Below, one piece after another: positions 45,539 through 57,111 of a stretch of 64,000 bases of DNA (its first letter is position 1; every line of letters starts with the position of its first letter). The position numbers and the translations under genes are program-made. The notes under the pieces are model-generated. The model searched no databases. It saw nothing but the letters and a program-made list of their open reading frames with translations, and had not been told where the DNA came from. The stretch spans positions 47,866,461 through 47,930,460 of the forward strand of contig CATQJL010000001.1 in assembly GCA_958299035.1 (NCBI GenBank), in the 5' to 3' direction. This DNA comes from Cylicocyclus nassatus. Taxonomy: Eukaryota; Nematoda; Chromadorea; Rhabditida; Strongylidae.

Positions 45539-48500
45539 TCAAAAGATCTATTTCTGCCAATGAGTTAGCGGCGCTATTACAAGTTATTCATGCGAATCCG
45601 AATTTAAGTATTTTATATGGTAAGGCTTGATAGGCAAGAACTATAAATGTAAGACGAGCAGCTCAGCTAATTTTTCGTGGCCAAGGAATTCAAAAAATTG
45701 AGTATAGAACGTAATTTTTACCATATCGAGTATGCTGCTCGAAAATTACGGTCTGGGGTGAGTGAAATTTCTCGACAACGAATGATCCATATGAGCTTGG
45801 GCATAGCTTAGCTAAAGCGTTCCATTCAATCCTTACAGAAGCGGTCCAGCTTCCGAGATCGGCCTGAACACCAGTTTCAATGTACTGTATGTGCTAACGA
45901 TACGAAGGCTTTATCTATGTTAGGTTTCCTCGTGAAGATGTTAAATTTCAGCATAAAAGGTCATCACTTTTGCCACCGCTACCTTTAGGTGCTGAAAGAG
46001 CAGCTTTACCCTAATCTGAAGTAGCTTTAACGAATAGAATGACAGTTTTTGACTGGCTTTTGGCCAAACACCAATGTATTTCGAATATGTTGGCGAATGC
46101 TAGATTAAAACGATAGCTTGGCTCTATTAAGGATTCAGAATTCCCTATTTTGTATAGTTTAAGAAGCTATAACTTCGTCAAAAAAAGCAAAACCCTCTGA
46201 CTCACACGTTTTCGAGCCGATAAATAAATGTATGTGCTGACTGAATACCTCTGGGAGAGTTTGTGGATTTTGAAAGATGTTACAGAAAAAACATTATTGC
46301 GCTGATCCTAGCATTGTATTTTTCTCATAATCAGGGCATGCAATTGGCACAAGTCTTTCTTACGATCAGTTAATCAGTAAGGGTAGGTTGTGAGGCATAC
46401 ACTAAAGATGCTAAAATTTGTTGAAATTCTGTTGACGCGCCAACATACACATGCAATTTTGCTGTTTAGTTCAAGGAAATTTTCAAAATACGTCACTGTC
46501 AGAAATACCTGCGAGATACCTATAGATATCTCGCATCTTTCAATTAGCGCGGTTAAGAAGTTAACGCCAACTTTCTTCTGAATGCATCGATGGTAACCAA
46601 GAAGATCTTCTTTGAAAATTTTAGCCTTGAAAGCGTTTTTAAAAATCTTTTTTTTTCAGGAGGACTGACCCGCTAAGGCCACCAGTGGCGCAAACCATAG
46701 TTTTTAAGCAAAAGCAGTGTCAAATTTCATATTCCGATACCAATCAAGTAAGGATTAAGCAAACAATATAACATCACAATTGCATTTGATTTGTCAAAAT
46801 GTTTGATTTGGGCAAGCTGACCAACTTCGTGTAACTCTTATACGTTGTACAAGCCTAAAACTGCATAAGACATTGCAGCTCGTACGTTTTTGCTTTTCAT
46901 TACAGCGTGACACGGTTCTACTACTTTGTCTACAAGGTGGAAGTTTTTTTTCGCACCTCCGTTCTACTTCAATTCCATAGTGAAACAATCAGAAATGCAG
47001 CTGCAAATCTTCATTCATTTAAAACAAGGTAATACAAACCGGTTTGGTTTCAATGCGAATTCATAGATTTTTACATTTCCGAGCAAAATGTAGTTGAGTT
47101 AAAACAGCAACTTTGTACTCCATACATGTATAACGACCGATTGTCTGATTTAAATAATCCTTAGAAATCCTCATAATTTACCTTAGGTTTGTTTGAAGAA
47201 CTATGGTAGCAATCACGTCAAAATTATTACTCTCACTTCAAAGAGCTTTTCTTGCACCCTGTTGCTATATGACGCACGCGAACACGGTGATAAAAAAGCT
47301 TTCCAAAAGGAAGTAGATAAGGGAAAAGAAGAGAACTATAGCCAAAGGGTTTTGCAGATTTTGATTTACATATCTAGTACTACTGCGTGCTTATGAACAG
47401 CGCTTTTCTTAGATTTAGTGAATGCTACCTCTTTTGGAAGCGTCTTAGTTGCCAAAGTAGAACCGAATTTTTCTCGTATAGTGTTAGGACATAAGTCTTG
47501 TACAAAATATGTAATGCGTAACTTCTCATAATGATTTTATAGCGACATCAGGTAAAATGAGCAAGTCATGCGTTTATCATAATAGTGCTGTATAATTTGT
47601 TTCGCGGCATTTTAGCGATACATGCTGATTAACGAATTTGCCAAATTTTTTTTACTTTGATTGATCGCTAGTAATTTTGGTTAAGGTCTTGGCTTCATGA
47701 CCTACCCCTGGTGATACAGAAAAATTAGTGTTTATCTTCGTTACCTGTAAAAGTGGGACTTTGAAATTTACTGCAAAATATTGCTGTTCTTCATATGAAA
47801 TCTCTGACATGAGACGTAGAAATGCAACAAATCTTATATATCATAATAGAAAATATTGGATGGGTTGCATTTTCGACTTTTGAACTGTTCAGAAGTTAGT
47901 GCAGTTTTGACCCAACATAGTAGTAGTAGAGGATAAAGTATACTACAGAGGTCTGGCATTTTTTGGAGCATCACTCAAAACCTTCTGCTATCATGGTACT
48001 ACGATTGTACTGAACAAAGCAATTTAGCGAGGAAATTATTCTTAACCAACTTTTTGATTCATGATAAATCCAAACACGTTGCCACCGAAAAAAACATCAT
48101 GTAAAACTCTTACCAAGAATCTATAAATGTATTCATAGGGGAATGTTAGAAGACAAAGGAGTATGTTCTAGTGTAAGTTGTCCGTTTTCAGCGGATTAGG
48201 AGTACGTGAAAAATGCACTTTAGGCAAAGAAAGTTTGGAATAGACGAAATGGCAAATTGTTATTTGTAATACTAGCTTTCCTTTCTACTGCAAACTGACT
48301 TTGTCTTACAATCATATCCAGAGGATGGGAAGTTCTTTCCATCACGAGTTTTTTCACACTACGTTTTTGTGGAGAAAACTGTATCGTAGATTCCCATTGC
48401 AAAGTTGCGCTCAATCAAATCAGACTAGAGTATTGCTTCCATTAAATTACAAACCGTTACATAAATCTCAACCCGTTTGTTTGAGTGACAAACATGGTTG

Positions 48501-50371
48501 CATAGCGTGCAAAGCGAAAAAACACTCCTCAAGAATTCTCTTTGATAGGCTGAACATCACAATACTCAAGTGGTCTCTTGCACGACCACTTCATCGGATC
48601 CACCGATTGTTTCGCATATTGAAGAATTTTCAAGCCTACTGAACCACTTAATTATGAATCTCAACGTTTGAATTTCCCATTTACAAGCTTAATACAAGTA
48701 GATTCGAATAAAATATCATTTATCGCATTGGAATCGAAAGTAATACCAAATATGTGTCCAATGTACTTCAATCCATCCTTCAGTATATTGCTATCGCATA
48801 TGCATCAATGACCGCTACTAAAATCTTTTTATAACCTATTTTCTTTCTGCTTCCCTCTTACTTTTGATTGCGCACTTTGGTTTGAACTATTTGTAAACAT
48901 CTATTGAGCACTATTTACATAAGCTTTGAATAGATGATTCATTGCCGGGAAAATATAATACAAAATCGACAATTGCTTGCATGAAGATTTATGCGCAGTT
49001 CCATAGAAGGGAATTTCAGGATTGAATTGGGGTTGGTCCGCCATGCACCCAACATTTTTATTGCGAGCTCAATGTGGAGTCTCATTCAATCTTTAGGGGG
49101 CCAGTCTGGTCTACGACTGTCGGACCAAAATTCGTAATTTCTGAAAGTCCTCTGATTTCTTAGAGTTTCCATTTAAGCCTGCTTTACCATTTGATAGAGC
49201 AAAACATGTTTTACAAACGACTCCAAGATGCTCACTTACATACTGGTGCACGTAGAGTTTGAAACCAAAATCTAAAAAATGAGCTGCGCCGCAAAAATTG
49301 GTTTTTGCCCCAAATATTTTGTGGGCTTTCTGATGTATGGAATTATAGATCTATAATCTATCCTTGTTGGCTAAAAAACAATTTGACATGTAAATCACTA
49401 TAGAAACTTAGGTGTTAAAATAGTTTCAAGCTTCCTTGCCACATCAACTATTCAAAATTTGCTGCTAGCAATAGAGCGTACTGCCCCAAAGTGACCGAAT
49501 TTCCATAAACTAATTCTCTAATCTCGTAAGTTTCGCTTTCATGCTGTGGGACGTACGGACGAGCAATCTGGCAGTTAGATATGCATACGCTCTCTCAACT
49601 TAGTAAATATGATGAAATTTTTGATCTATTTCGAATTTTTGCAATTAAAAATACAAAATTTTACGCTTACGACCACAAGAAAGTTGGGCTACCCTATTTT
49701 TGCGTGTTTTCTGCAATGGAAAATATTTCTTCATTGACGAAGTAGTATACAGATGATTCATGCTGAATACTCTAGGCAAAGGTCCAAATAGGGGGCAAAA
49801 AATTCTGAGCAACACTTCTGCAAGCCTTCAAAGCAATGAATATTTATCAACCAAACTGATAGAATAGAGTCATTTTCGCCCCTATCGTATTTCCCAATAA
49901 ATTTTAGTTTTGATAGGCAACACAAACAAAAGTGAGAGAGACCAATGATTATTTTTCAGTTTTTATTCGAAAACGAACATTTTATTCCATCTGAAGTACT
50001 TGGTTGGATTTTCCAACGGCTTTTAATTGCAATTATTGAGCGTCAGCGCATGAAGGAGGCATGAATGGAAACTCTTGAGCTTGAGGTGCTCGGCAGCATT
50101 AGAGATGCGCAGAGCACAAGATATTTGTGATGCGGAAGTGGTCTTTCGCAACATTCATTAGGCACTAAAGCTCCCGATGTTTAAGTATTATAGCTAACCT
50201 CGTGATGGAACTACGCATATGAATATTGCTTGAAGACTATGTCATTGTGTCTGCGCTGTGAAAATAGATTCAATTATCGTGTTGCATCCACTTTCTATGT
50301 TCTTTTCTCATTTCTCATATTGGTTTTTGCCGATGAAGAATCTCTTGAGTTGCCTATATTTGTGAATTGGT
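45539..50371. other. Longest stretch with no gene or repeat recognised
   Basis: About 4.8 kb immediately upstream of the receptor gene. Frames are short (113 codons at 48301-48642 is the longest) and have no domain. A small hairpin, TGCGAGATACCTATAGATAT with CTCGCA, lies at about 46508-46534. Regulatory sequence for the downstream gene could be here, but none is recognisable by eye. Confidence 0.35.
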
Positions 50372-50384
50372 GCTACTTTTTCAG
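50372..50384 (+). promoter_or_regulatory. Probable spliced-leader trans-splice acceptor
   Basis: GCTACTTTTTCAG lies directly before the ATG of the receptor gene. TTTTCAG is the nematode 3' splice consensus, and an acceptor touching the first AUG with no visible upstream coding exon is typical of spliced-leader addition. It could instead be the acceptor of a conventional intron after an unseen 5' non-coding or coding exon. Confidence 0.6.
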
Positions 50385-53300
50385 ATGAACGTAACTACTG
50401 CACATCATGTTGAGCAATGGCAGCATACCGTAATAAGGGTCACGAATACTTACATACTATTCTGTCAAATAATCTTTGGATGTTCCGGAAATGTGCTCAA
50501 TCTTGTTGTGCTCCTGTCGAGGAACATGCGTTCCAGGACCAATTTAGTAAGTTGCTGATTAGAAAAATGTTTTGCAACATGCAAGTAATACCATTTCAGA
50601 TATTTGCAATGATGGCTTTTGCAGATCTCTTCTTTCTTTTCATGCACATTCCGCAACTTCTGTTCTTTTGCGTAAGTGGTAATTAAATCTATAACCTTTT
50701 GAAAGTTTATAAACTTACAAGAGAAGAATGGTTGATCAAAGTGGCCTTTGGAGATGATGTACATATAGTACCATCTTAGAGGGCATAAAAAGCTGATTCC
50801 AAATCTCTCTTCCTTATCTGTGGAGCATTCATGTGCGAGGAGTTATGGCTGTTTGCTAGAGCAAAAAATTTTGATTTTCCAGGATAAAATCAGTTGCTGA
50901 AGTTTTCCTACTGCTCGAATGAGGCAGTGGAGTGTGGCTGCACTTTATCTTGTAAGGGAAGCATGTTTAGTAGAAGTGACTCTCTAAAGGAGATGAATTC
51001 CCTATTAAGGCGCACAAAACGCTGATTCCAAAACTGCCTTCCTTATCTGCATTACGTTTATCTACGAAGCGTTATGAGCGTTTTCTGGAGCCAAAAAAAT
51101 GCGCATTTTGGACAAAATGAGCTGTAAAAATCTTACTGGCCCTCAAATAATGCAACTAAGTGTGATAAAACTTCTATTTTAGGGTGTTTTCGAAATAGAG
51201 TGCGATGAATATCATTGCTCCATTTGAGCTAAAAAATTATTACGCTATTTCTCTCCCACTTGCACATTCAAGTTTTTGCTCCAATAAGCGCTCATAACTT
51301 CTCGTTCATAAATGTTCTGCAGATGAGTTTGGAATATCAGCATTTTATGGCCTTCAGTATGGCACACATCTCATTTAGAAAGGCCACTTCGACTAAACAT
51401 GCATTCCTTGTAGGAGTATTAATTGCATAAAGTGCTCTGATAATTCTCATTGCTCCATTCGAGCGCTAGAGAAAAGGCTGCGACTATTTTTATCTTACTT
51501 CAACCTTTAATTTTTTGCTCCAATAAGCAGTCATAACTCCTCGTCCAATGATGCTCTGCAGATGAGAAATACAGACTTGGAATCAGCTTATGTAGTCTAC
51601 AGCGGTGCACGTCCCTTTCTAAGCCACTTTGACTGACCATCTTTCCCTATTTAGTCGACTGAACTATAGACCCCTAACAATTACACGAGCAAATTCTGCC
51701 ATTCATCATGACTGCGTATACTATTACCAATTAACTTTAATTACACCAGTGATTATAACTGGATAAGTCTTTTCGTTCAAACCTGTATGGCTAGAGCCAT
51801 ATTTCCCATTAAATTATCCACTATCTCTTAACACAAGGGCAGTGAGAATCTGCCTGCATCTTGGGAAACTTTCCAAGTAGGAAGCTCGGTAACCTTCGTT
51901 TCAGATAAATTTGCAGTAGGCCTCAATCTATTCAGCTAGAAGAAACTATTATGCATGATCGTTCCAAAAAGCGTTGTTTAGAATGTACTCCACAGGAGCC
52001 ACCTATATCGCAGCTCTACGCACTTGATCAGAGGCATACAGAATTGGTTCAGCGCCATATCAATATGGTATGTTCAATTCACGCAATTTAGAACAGTCAT
52101 ACTTACTTTAAATAGTGAACGCATCTATTCGTTTCGTTCACACTCATTTCTACAGCAGGATGATTATGAGTTTTCGAATACAGCTTATTAGCGATTGATT
52201 AGAAAACAATTATATTGCTGATGGGGAAGGTGCCACGCGAAATTTGCAACAAACCACGAACCCCAGCCAATACAAACTCGTATTAATTGTCCGCGCGGGT
52301 GGATATTACTAGCGACAGATACTCATCCATGCAGGGTATCATATCCCGCTCTCTATGGTTGATAATAGCTCACAGATATCATCACCTAACCAAGAAAATG
52401 ACATTCCTTTTTTAAAATGTTGTTTAGAATTATACCAGCTGAGAGGTTCCGGGCAGAAGAACCTTGAAAAACCGTTGGTCTTTGCGAAGGAGCGTAGCCA
52501 CATTATACACGCGGCAGAAGAATAACAATCGGTATCGGAATGACTATTGCACTTCATACAATTTGTAGCTGTTCAGAATCATCAAAAAAAACTTCAAACA
52601 AAACGCCTTTTGATTTAAAGCTGCGACAATTTGCATCAGAATTGTTTTCTGTTATTGTTACACGCTCTGAGATATCTGCTAGTGCTGAACCCAACGCAGC
52701 TCACAAAAAGGAGCGTGAACTTTTGGATTCGGATACTTTAAAAACGCTTGCAAATAGCAGAATTTGTGAAAGTCTCAGTACTGCTGAATTTGGGAAAATG
52801 TATTCTGCTTTGCTTTTAATTTTCGACTTTGAAACTAAAAATAGCCCATCATTCTTTTTCATTGTTTTGTAGCTCACAAAAAGGAGCGTTTTTAGAAACT
52901 TTTGAATTCGGATACTTCAAGCGAAGCATTAGTTAGCCCAAAGTTCATTGAGCTTTTTGAATGTGTTGTTCAAAAAAAACCCCCCTGAGAAACTGTGTGT
53001 GCTCATCTCCGAGTTCTAAATCGGCCCCAGAGTTATCACACATTTGAGACCTAGGACTGAGCTTTTGCTGTCCTTAAATCTTGTGATGAAGTCAGCGCAT
53101 AACATGTATTAAATGCGAATGCAAGTGGTCAGAAAAGAAAGTGATGCTGGTCAAATAAGTCCTTCCATTATTCTTAGCTCTAAAGGTTCAACATTAGTTG
53201 TGCAAAAAACAAAAGGAACTTCAGCGCCGATATATCCGCAAAGCTTTGCGGAAGACAGCCGCTGAGCTCTGAGTCTCAAAGTTAACTTGACATGCGTTTA

Positions 53301-56300
53301 AAAACTTTTCAGGCACAAAGGCTTTTCCATTGCATAAATAACATAATCTTTTGAGAAAGCCCAATGTACAAAGCCTCAATGCAAGCTGGTTGAAGTCCTA
53401 TAGCCTCGGAAGAGCAAACTCTATGGCACACTGAAGCCAAAAACATTTCGAGCTATCCGGGAATAGTGATTTTTTCTTCTTAAATTCACTGGATTAAGCA
53501 CGTACAGTCGCGTAAAAGTTCTGCGTAATATAGTGTAATTGCATCCGAGAGAATAACGTAAAATTTGAGCGTACAAATTGCTATGTCCGGTTCATCGCAT
53601 AAAGACTGCGGATGTGCCGGCGTCTCTTTGATAAAATGCGCCTTTTCATTTCTCTTACCACCTGCTGTCTCTCCCATGCACGAGATATCTTGGTCGGACG
53701 TGACGGCGCCCAATCCTTGCGTATTATGAATCGCCGACATGCCTGACGCCGACCACTTGAAGGCAGTGTCCCGGCAGATTTTGCATCTCCATCTTTTTGC
53801 ACGTTTTGAGCCTTCTCGACCCGCAGATCCCGAATTTGAGCTTTGAAACGGGTGAAAAGACCATTTTCGTGGCGTTTACCCAATTTTCAAAAAACATTTC
53901 AGACGAGATTTTTAGTGAAAAGTTGAGAGGCTCTGGCACGAAGACCCTGCTGCCTGTAATTTTTGCTTTGGATAGCATGCACAATGCGGGAGAGCGGTGA
54001 TGAGGTCTCGCGCCGAACGGCAAGCGAAGTCGTCCAAGCGCGCCGGTTCAAGGGCTATTTTCTCCACCCAGAGGGAACATCAACCAGCCGGACTGCGCCT
54101 GAAGGTCAGTGGGATGGCCAGGAACCCCATCATAGCACTATCCCCCAAAGCGCAAATCTGCCGGGACACTGCCTTCAAGCGCGTGCAAAATGCCTGCATT
54201 AGTGGCTATGTATGTTTACACTCAAATTTTAAACGCATCTCGGTACAGCGAACACATATACTGAGCGATCTACTCGACTGAAGCAGCTATCCTAGACTTT
54301 GTTACTGTAACTCCATAAATAATTTTGACGCGAAAAGTAGCACCCAAAAAGGAGCTTGGCTGAAGTTGTCAGATTTTTAATCAATGCAGGTTTTTTTCCT
54401 GGAAGACACCGATTTTCATTCTTGTGCTGCGTACAGAGTTTGCGGCAAATCTCTTTCATATAGCACCAACAATTTTCTAAGTGTCTCAAAAAAGTTCCGA
54501 AACTGTGAAAATGAACAGTGATCACACATTATCAACGTCACAGCTCTGTTGAATTGGGTGATTGTGACCTCACTCATGCCCGCATGGTCCGCGCGCACGT
54601 TGGCAATTCTCTGCAGCAATTGAGGGCTGAGGCATGAAAAAATATCTTTTTGAGGACAACTTCATAAGCGGCGCAAGGCTCGAGCGGCGGTCTCGATGAC
54701 ATGAGCTGCCATAGCTGTGGTGCTCCTGTTGAGACAACCTATAGCATGCTCCAGCGACACACCATGTCACGTTTTATCGCAGCGTGACTTGGAAGAGCAA
54801 CCAATGCCTGAAACAAGCCTTGCATGTGCTAAACCTTCGGAGCTTTTTTTCTGCAATTTGTTGGTTCGCTTACCAATAAAAAAGGACAACACTTTATTAT
54901 TATCCTCAGTGCGCAGTCCTACCTCCCTGACAGCGAATCATAAGAATGGCCATCGGCATCTCATTGCATTGAATCCTCTACTTCTCAGCGCAGCTATTTA
55001 GAAGAACTAGATCGACTACTTGTAGGTGCATGATGTATGCAACAATCGAGCGGGTACAAGTGTTTCGGAATCCATTTCGTACATCGCGGCGTTCAGTATC
55101 TCCACGTTTTCTGGCAGTCATCACGCTGATCGTCGTGGGTGCATTCGCAGTGACAGCGCAACAGTTTTTGCCATCTACACGAACCATTCCGCCTAGTATC
55201 GGTAGATCTCTCTTGGTGAGTGCACTTTTTTGAGTATTGTTTCGCGAAAGTGCTCATCATCTAACGATTTCTGCAAAACGGCGCGAGTGGATTTGGTGAA
55301 CTAGCTCAGGAGCCGCCATCGCCGAGCTTGACTGCTAAAGATCTCAAATCTAATGTACATCAACTCGCACAATAGCACCTTTGTTGACATTATTATTCGA
55401 GCAGCCGTCAGATGCTTGAAAGGGCCCAAAAGGCTCAATTCCTTCAAATCTCACGCTAGCGTGCTTAGGCTAGAGCGGGAATGTCCAAGGAAAGATGAGA
55501 GATGTGTGAAGAAAGATCAAAGAAAGTTGAGCATGTTCGACCAATTCTGGGCGCTGAAATTGGCTAAGCAAAACATAAAATTTTTAATTTAGAAGAGAGT
55601 AATTAAGTGGGCAGTCTTATTCTGTCTTTTCATTCAGGCCAAACTGTAAGATATGTACAAAACGTTGCAGGTTCTACACGCTGTTAGTGTTGTGCTTGTT
55701 CCACTCATAGTACTCAGCTTGCTGAACACCTTGCTTGTTCTTGCTCTCAAGAAGAATACGATGCCAATGCATATGCTGAAGGATTCACAAGCGCAGCAAT
55801 CACTTCTCGTGGCAAGGAATAAAACCGAAAGAAAAGTAACAATTGCCAAGTAGAGTGCTTATATGCGTCCTCCTTACGAACCTGCATTTCAGGTCACAAT
55901 TATGGTGACAGTGATTATAACTAGCTTCATCATATGCAATGCTCCAGGAGCGATCCTCTTCATAACCAGAAAGTTCAACGAGGTAGCTAGTACGCATTCT
56001 GATAAAAATTCACACCAAAGTGACAATACGATCTAGAGTTCTTTGATCTGTACAGAGATAAGTAGCATATTTTAGTTTTTGCAGAATCTCACGAACGCCA
56101 TGATTGCCAGCATATCGAATTCTCTGGTTATCACTGGAAAGGTGGGTAATAGCTTGTACCTATGGTACGTACCATGCTTAATTCACTTCGTCCGCTTAAT
56201 AGACTCTATCCACTTTGTAGTCAAATCATTCAATTGACCAATAGTTAAGCGGATGTTCACTTGATTCACTATTGGTCAGTTCACTGATTTCACCAATAGC

Positions 56301-56601
56301 GAACTGGATCAAGCGGATCAAGTGGATCTATGGCATGTGCCTGTATTCAAAAAACCACAGTATTATTTTACACTATCAGATGCCAGTCAATGTATATATG
56401 CAGATTTCTTACAAGATCTACTGCGCACAGCTTAATTAATTCCAGGTATTGAACTTCGTGCTTTTCTGCATGTCTTCGGATCATTTTCGAGCTCTTCTAC
56501 GTATGCAGTTGGAGTCACTTTTTGAGTGCTCCAGCATTACTCGACGCAGCAGTTGTCGTTCATCTACGAAAACCTTCAGCATTCCTCTGCACGATTTGTG
56601 A
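50385..56601 (+). CDS. Rhodopsin-like (class A) seven-transmembrane G-protein-coupled receptor, 9 exons
   Basis: This is a plasma-membrane receptor expected to bind an extracellular ligand, perhaps a neuropeptide by analogy with FMRFamide-receptor-like worm GPCRs, and to signal through heterotrimeric G proteins. Proposed exons: 50385-50546, 50600-50671, 51982-52067, 55026-55215, 55341-55406, 55671-55835, 55893-55982, 56085-56141, 56446-56601. All phases match, giving 347 residues plus TGA. Residues: possible N-glycosylation NVT at 2-4; TM1 with GN-LNL (Asn36); TM2 AFADL (Asp63); TM3 NWFSAISIW (99-107) then IER (Arg116); TM4 about 135-150; TM5 with Pro203; TM6 with CNAPGA (Pro265); TM7 SNSLVITGKVLNFVLF; helix 8 DHFRALL; a Ser/Thr/Cys-rich tail. 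The TM7 NPxxY motif and the TM4 Trp are replaced. Exon 5 (second extracellular loop) is the weakest: its acceptor TAAAG and donor GTCAGA are poor. Exon 3 has a short TTTAG acceptor but encodes a clear TM3. Introns 2, 3 and 8 carry palindromic elements. The specific subfamily is not identified. Confidence 0.87.
50717..51652. mobile_element. Fold-back element in receptor intron 2 (outer, split copy)
   Basis: The left arm is ACAAGAGAAGAATGGTTGAT, AAAGTGGCC, AAAGCTGATTCCAAATCTCT and CCTTATCTGTGGAGCATTC. It is mirrored by CAAGTCTG/GGAATCAGC-like and AAGCCACTTTGACTGACCAT near 51560-51640. The element is split by another copy of the same superfamily (50952-51412). It lies wholly within intron 2. Confidence 0.7.
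50952..51412. mobile_element. Nested fold-back element in receptor intron 2 (inner copy)
   Basis: The left end is TAAGGGAAGCATGTTTAGTA then GAAGTGRCTCTCTAAA. The right end is the complement, TTAGAAAGGCCACTTCGACT, AAACATGCATTCCTTGTA. Each arm has AAAACGCTGATTCCAAAACT and a CCTTATCTGCATTACGTTTA-like block. It interrupts the outer copy and so inserted later. Confidence 0.75.
53756..54179. mobile_element. 424-bp palindromic element, AAGGCAG family, copy b (receptor intron 3)
   Basis: The ends CTTGAAGGCAGTGTCCCGGC and the complement GCCGGGACACTGCCTTCAAG are followed inward by AGATTTTGC and its complement. It matches the termini and size class of the palindrome at 8017-8424. The 99-100 codon frames on the minus strand here overlap each other and are not genes. 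Confidence 0.75.
56164..56343. repeat. Palindromic repeat with GATCCGCTT tandem, copy 2 (receptor intron 8)
   Basis: The right end GGATCAAGCGGATCAAGTGG followed by ATCTATGGCATGTGCC, and inner ATTGGTCAGTTCACTGATTT with CACCAATAG, correspond to the copy at 39147-39350. It fills most of the 304-bp intron between exons 8 and 9. Confidence 0.7.
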
Positions 56602-56847
56602 ACGGTTTCATCCCAAAAACTTGAAAGTCTATTTGACCTGACTTTGCTTTCTGCTGTACAAATTATATACGTTAGAAATGTAGAATCTGTCTTCATGCTT
56701 TATGCTCTTACTGGTGATTTACGATCTATGTACATATCCGATGGTCATTGACTCATGATAATCAACGAAGGGTCTCAAAATTCTAGTAAAGCGGATTGAC
56801 TTATGAAGAGGCTGTGGAATTCGATGTATAGTTCACGATGCTAACAT

Positions 56848-56853
56848 AATAAA
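56848..56853 (+). terminator. Candidate poly(A) signal of the receptor gene
   Basis: AATAAA lies about 247 bp after the TGA at 56599-56601. It is the first canonical hexamer seen downstream on the plus strand. The actual cleavage site cannot be read from sequence alone. Confidence 0.5.
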
Positions 56854-57111
56854 GCTTTGATATGGAGCTGCAAATTTACACAAGTTCGCTCGGATCACTG
56901 CAACTCATTGATAACGAGCATTGAACTTTTTTTGCTGGAACAAATGCGTAAGTGAAATTATAGGACTTGATAATCAAGTTGACACTACATTGTCAATGTA
57001 ATGATAACTTGACTGTCATCAAATTGTTAGAATTCAAATTTGAAACTGTGCGTCATACCCCCCTCGCCATTACCATTCCTCTTTCTCCGTTCTTACAAGG
57101 GAAGCCATCTT

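Noticed and set aside
53483..54281. Cluster of 79-100 codon frames on both strands in receptor intron 3
   Set aside because: They overlap one another and the AAGGCAG palindrome, and none shows a domain.
55653..55853. Independent 66-codon gene starting at 55653
   Set aside because: The downstream part is exon 6 (TM5 to third cytoplasmic loop) of the receptor, entered from a TTGCAG acceptor at 55670 and leaving at 55835. The upstream Met and the terminal readthrough are intronic.
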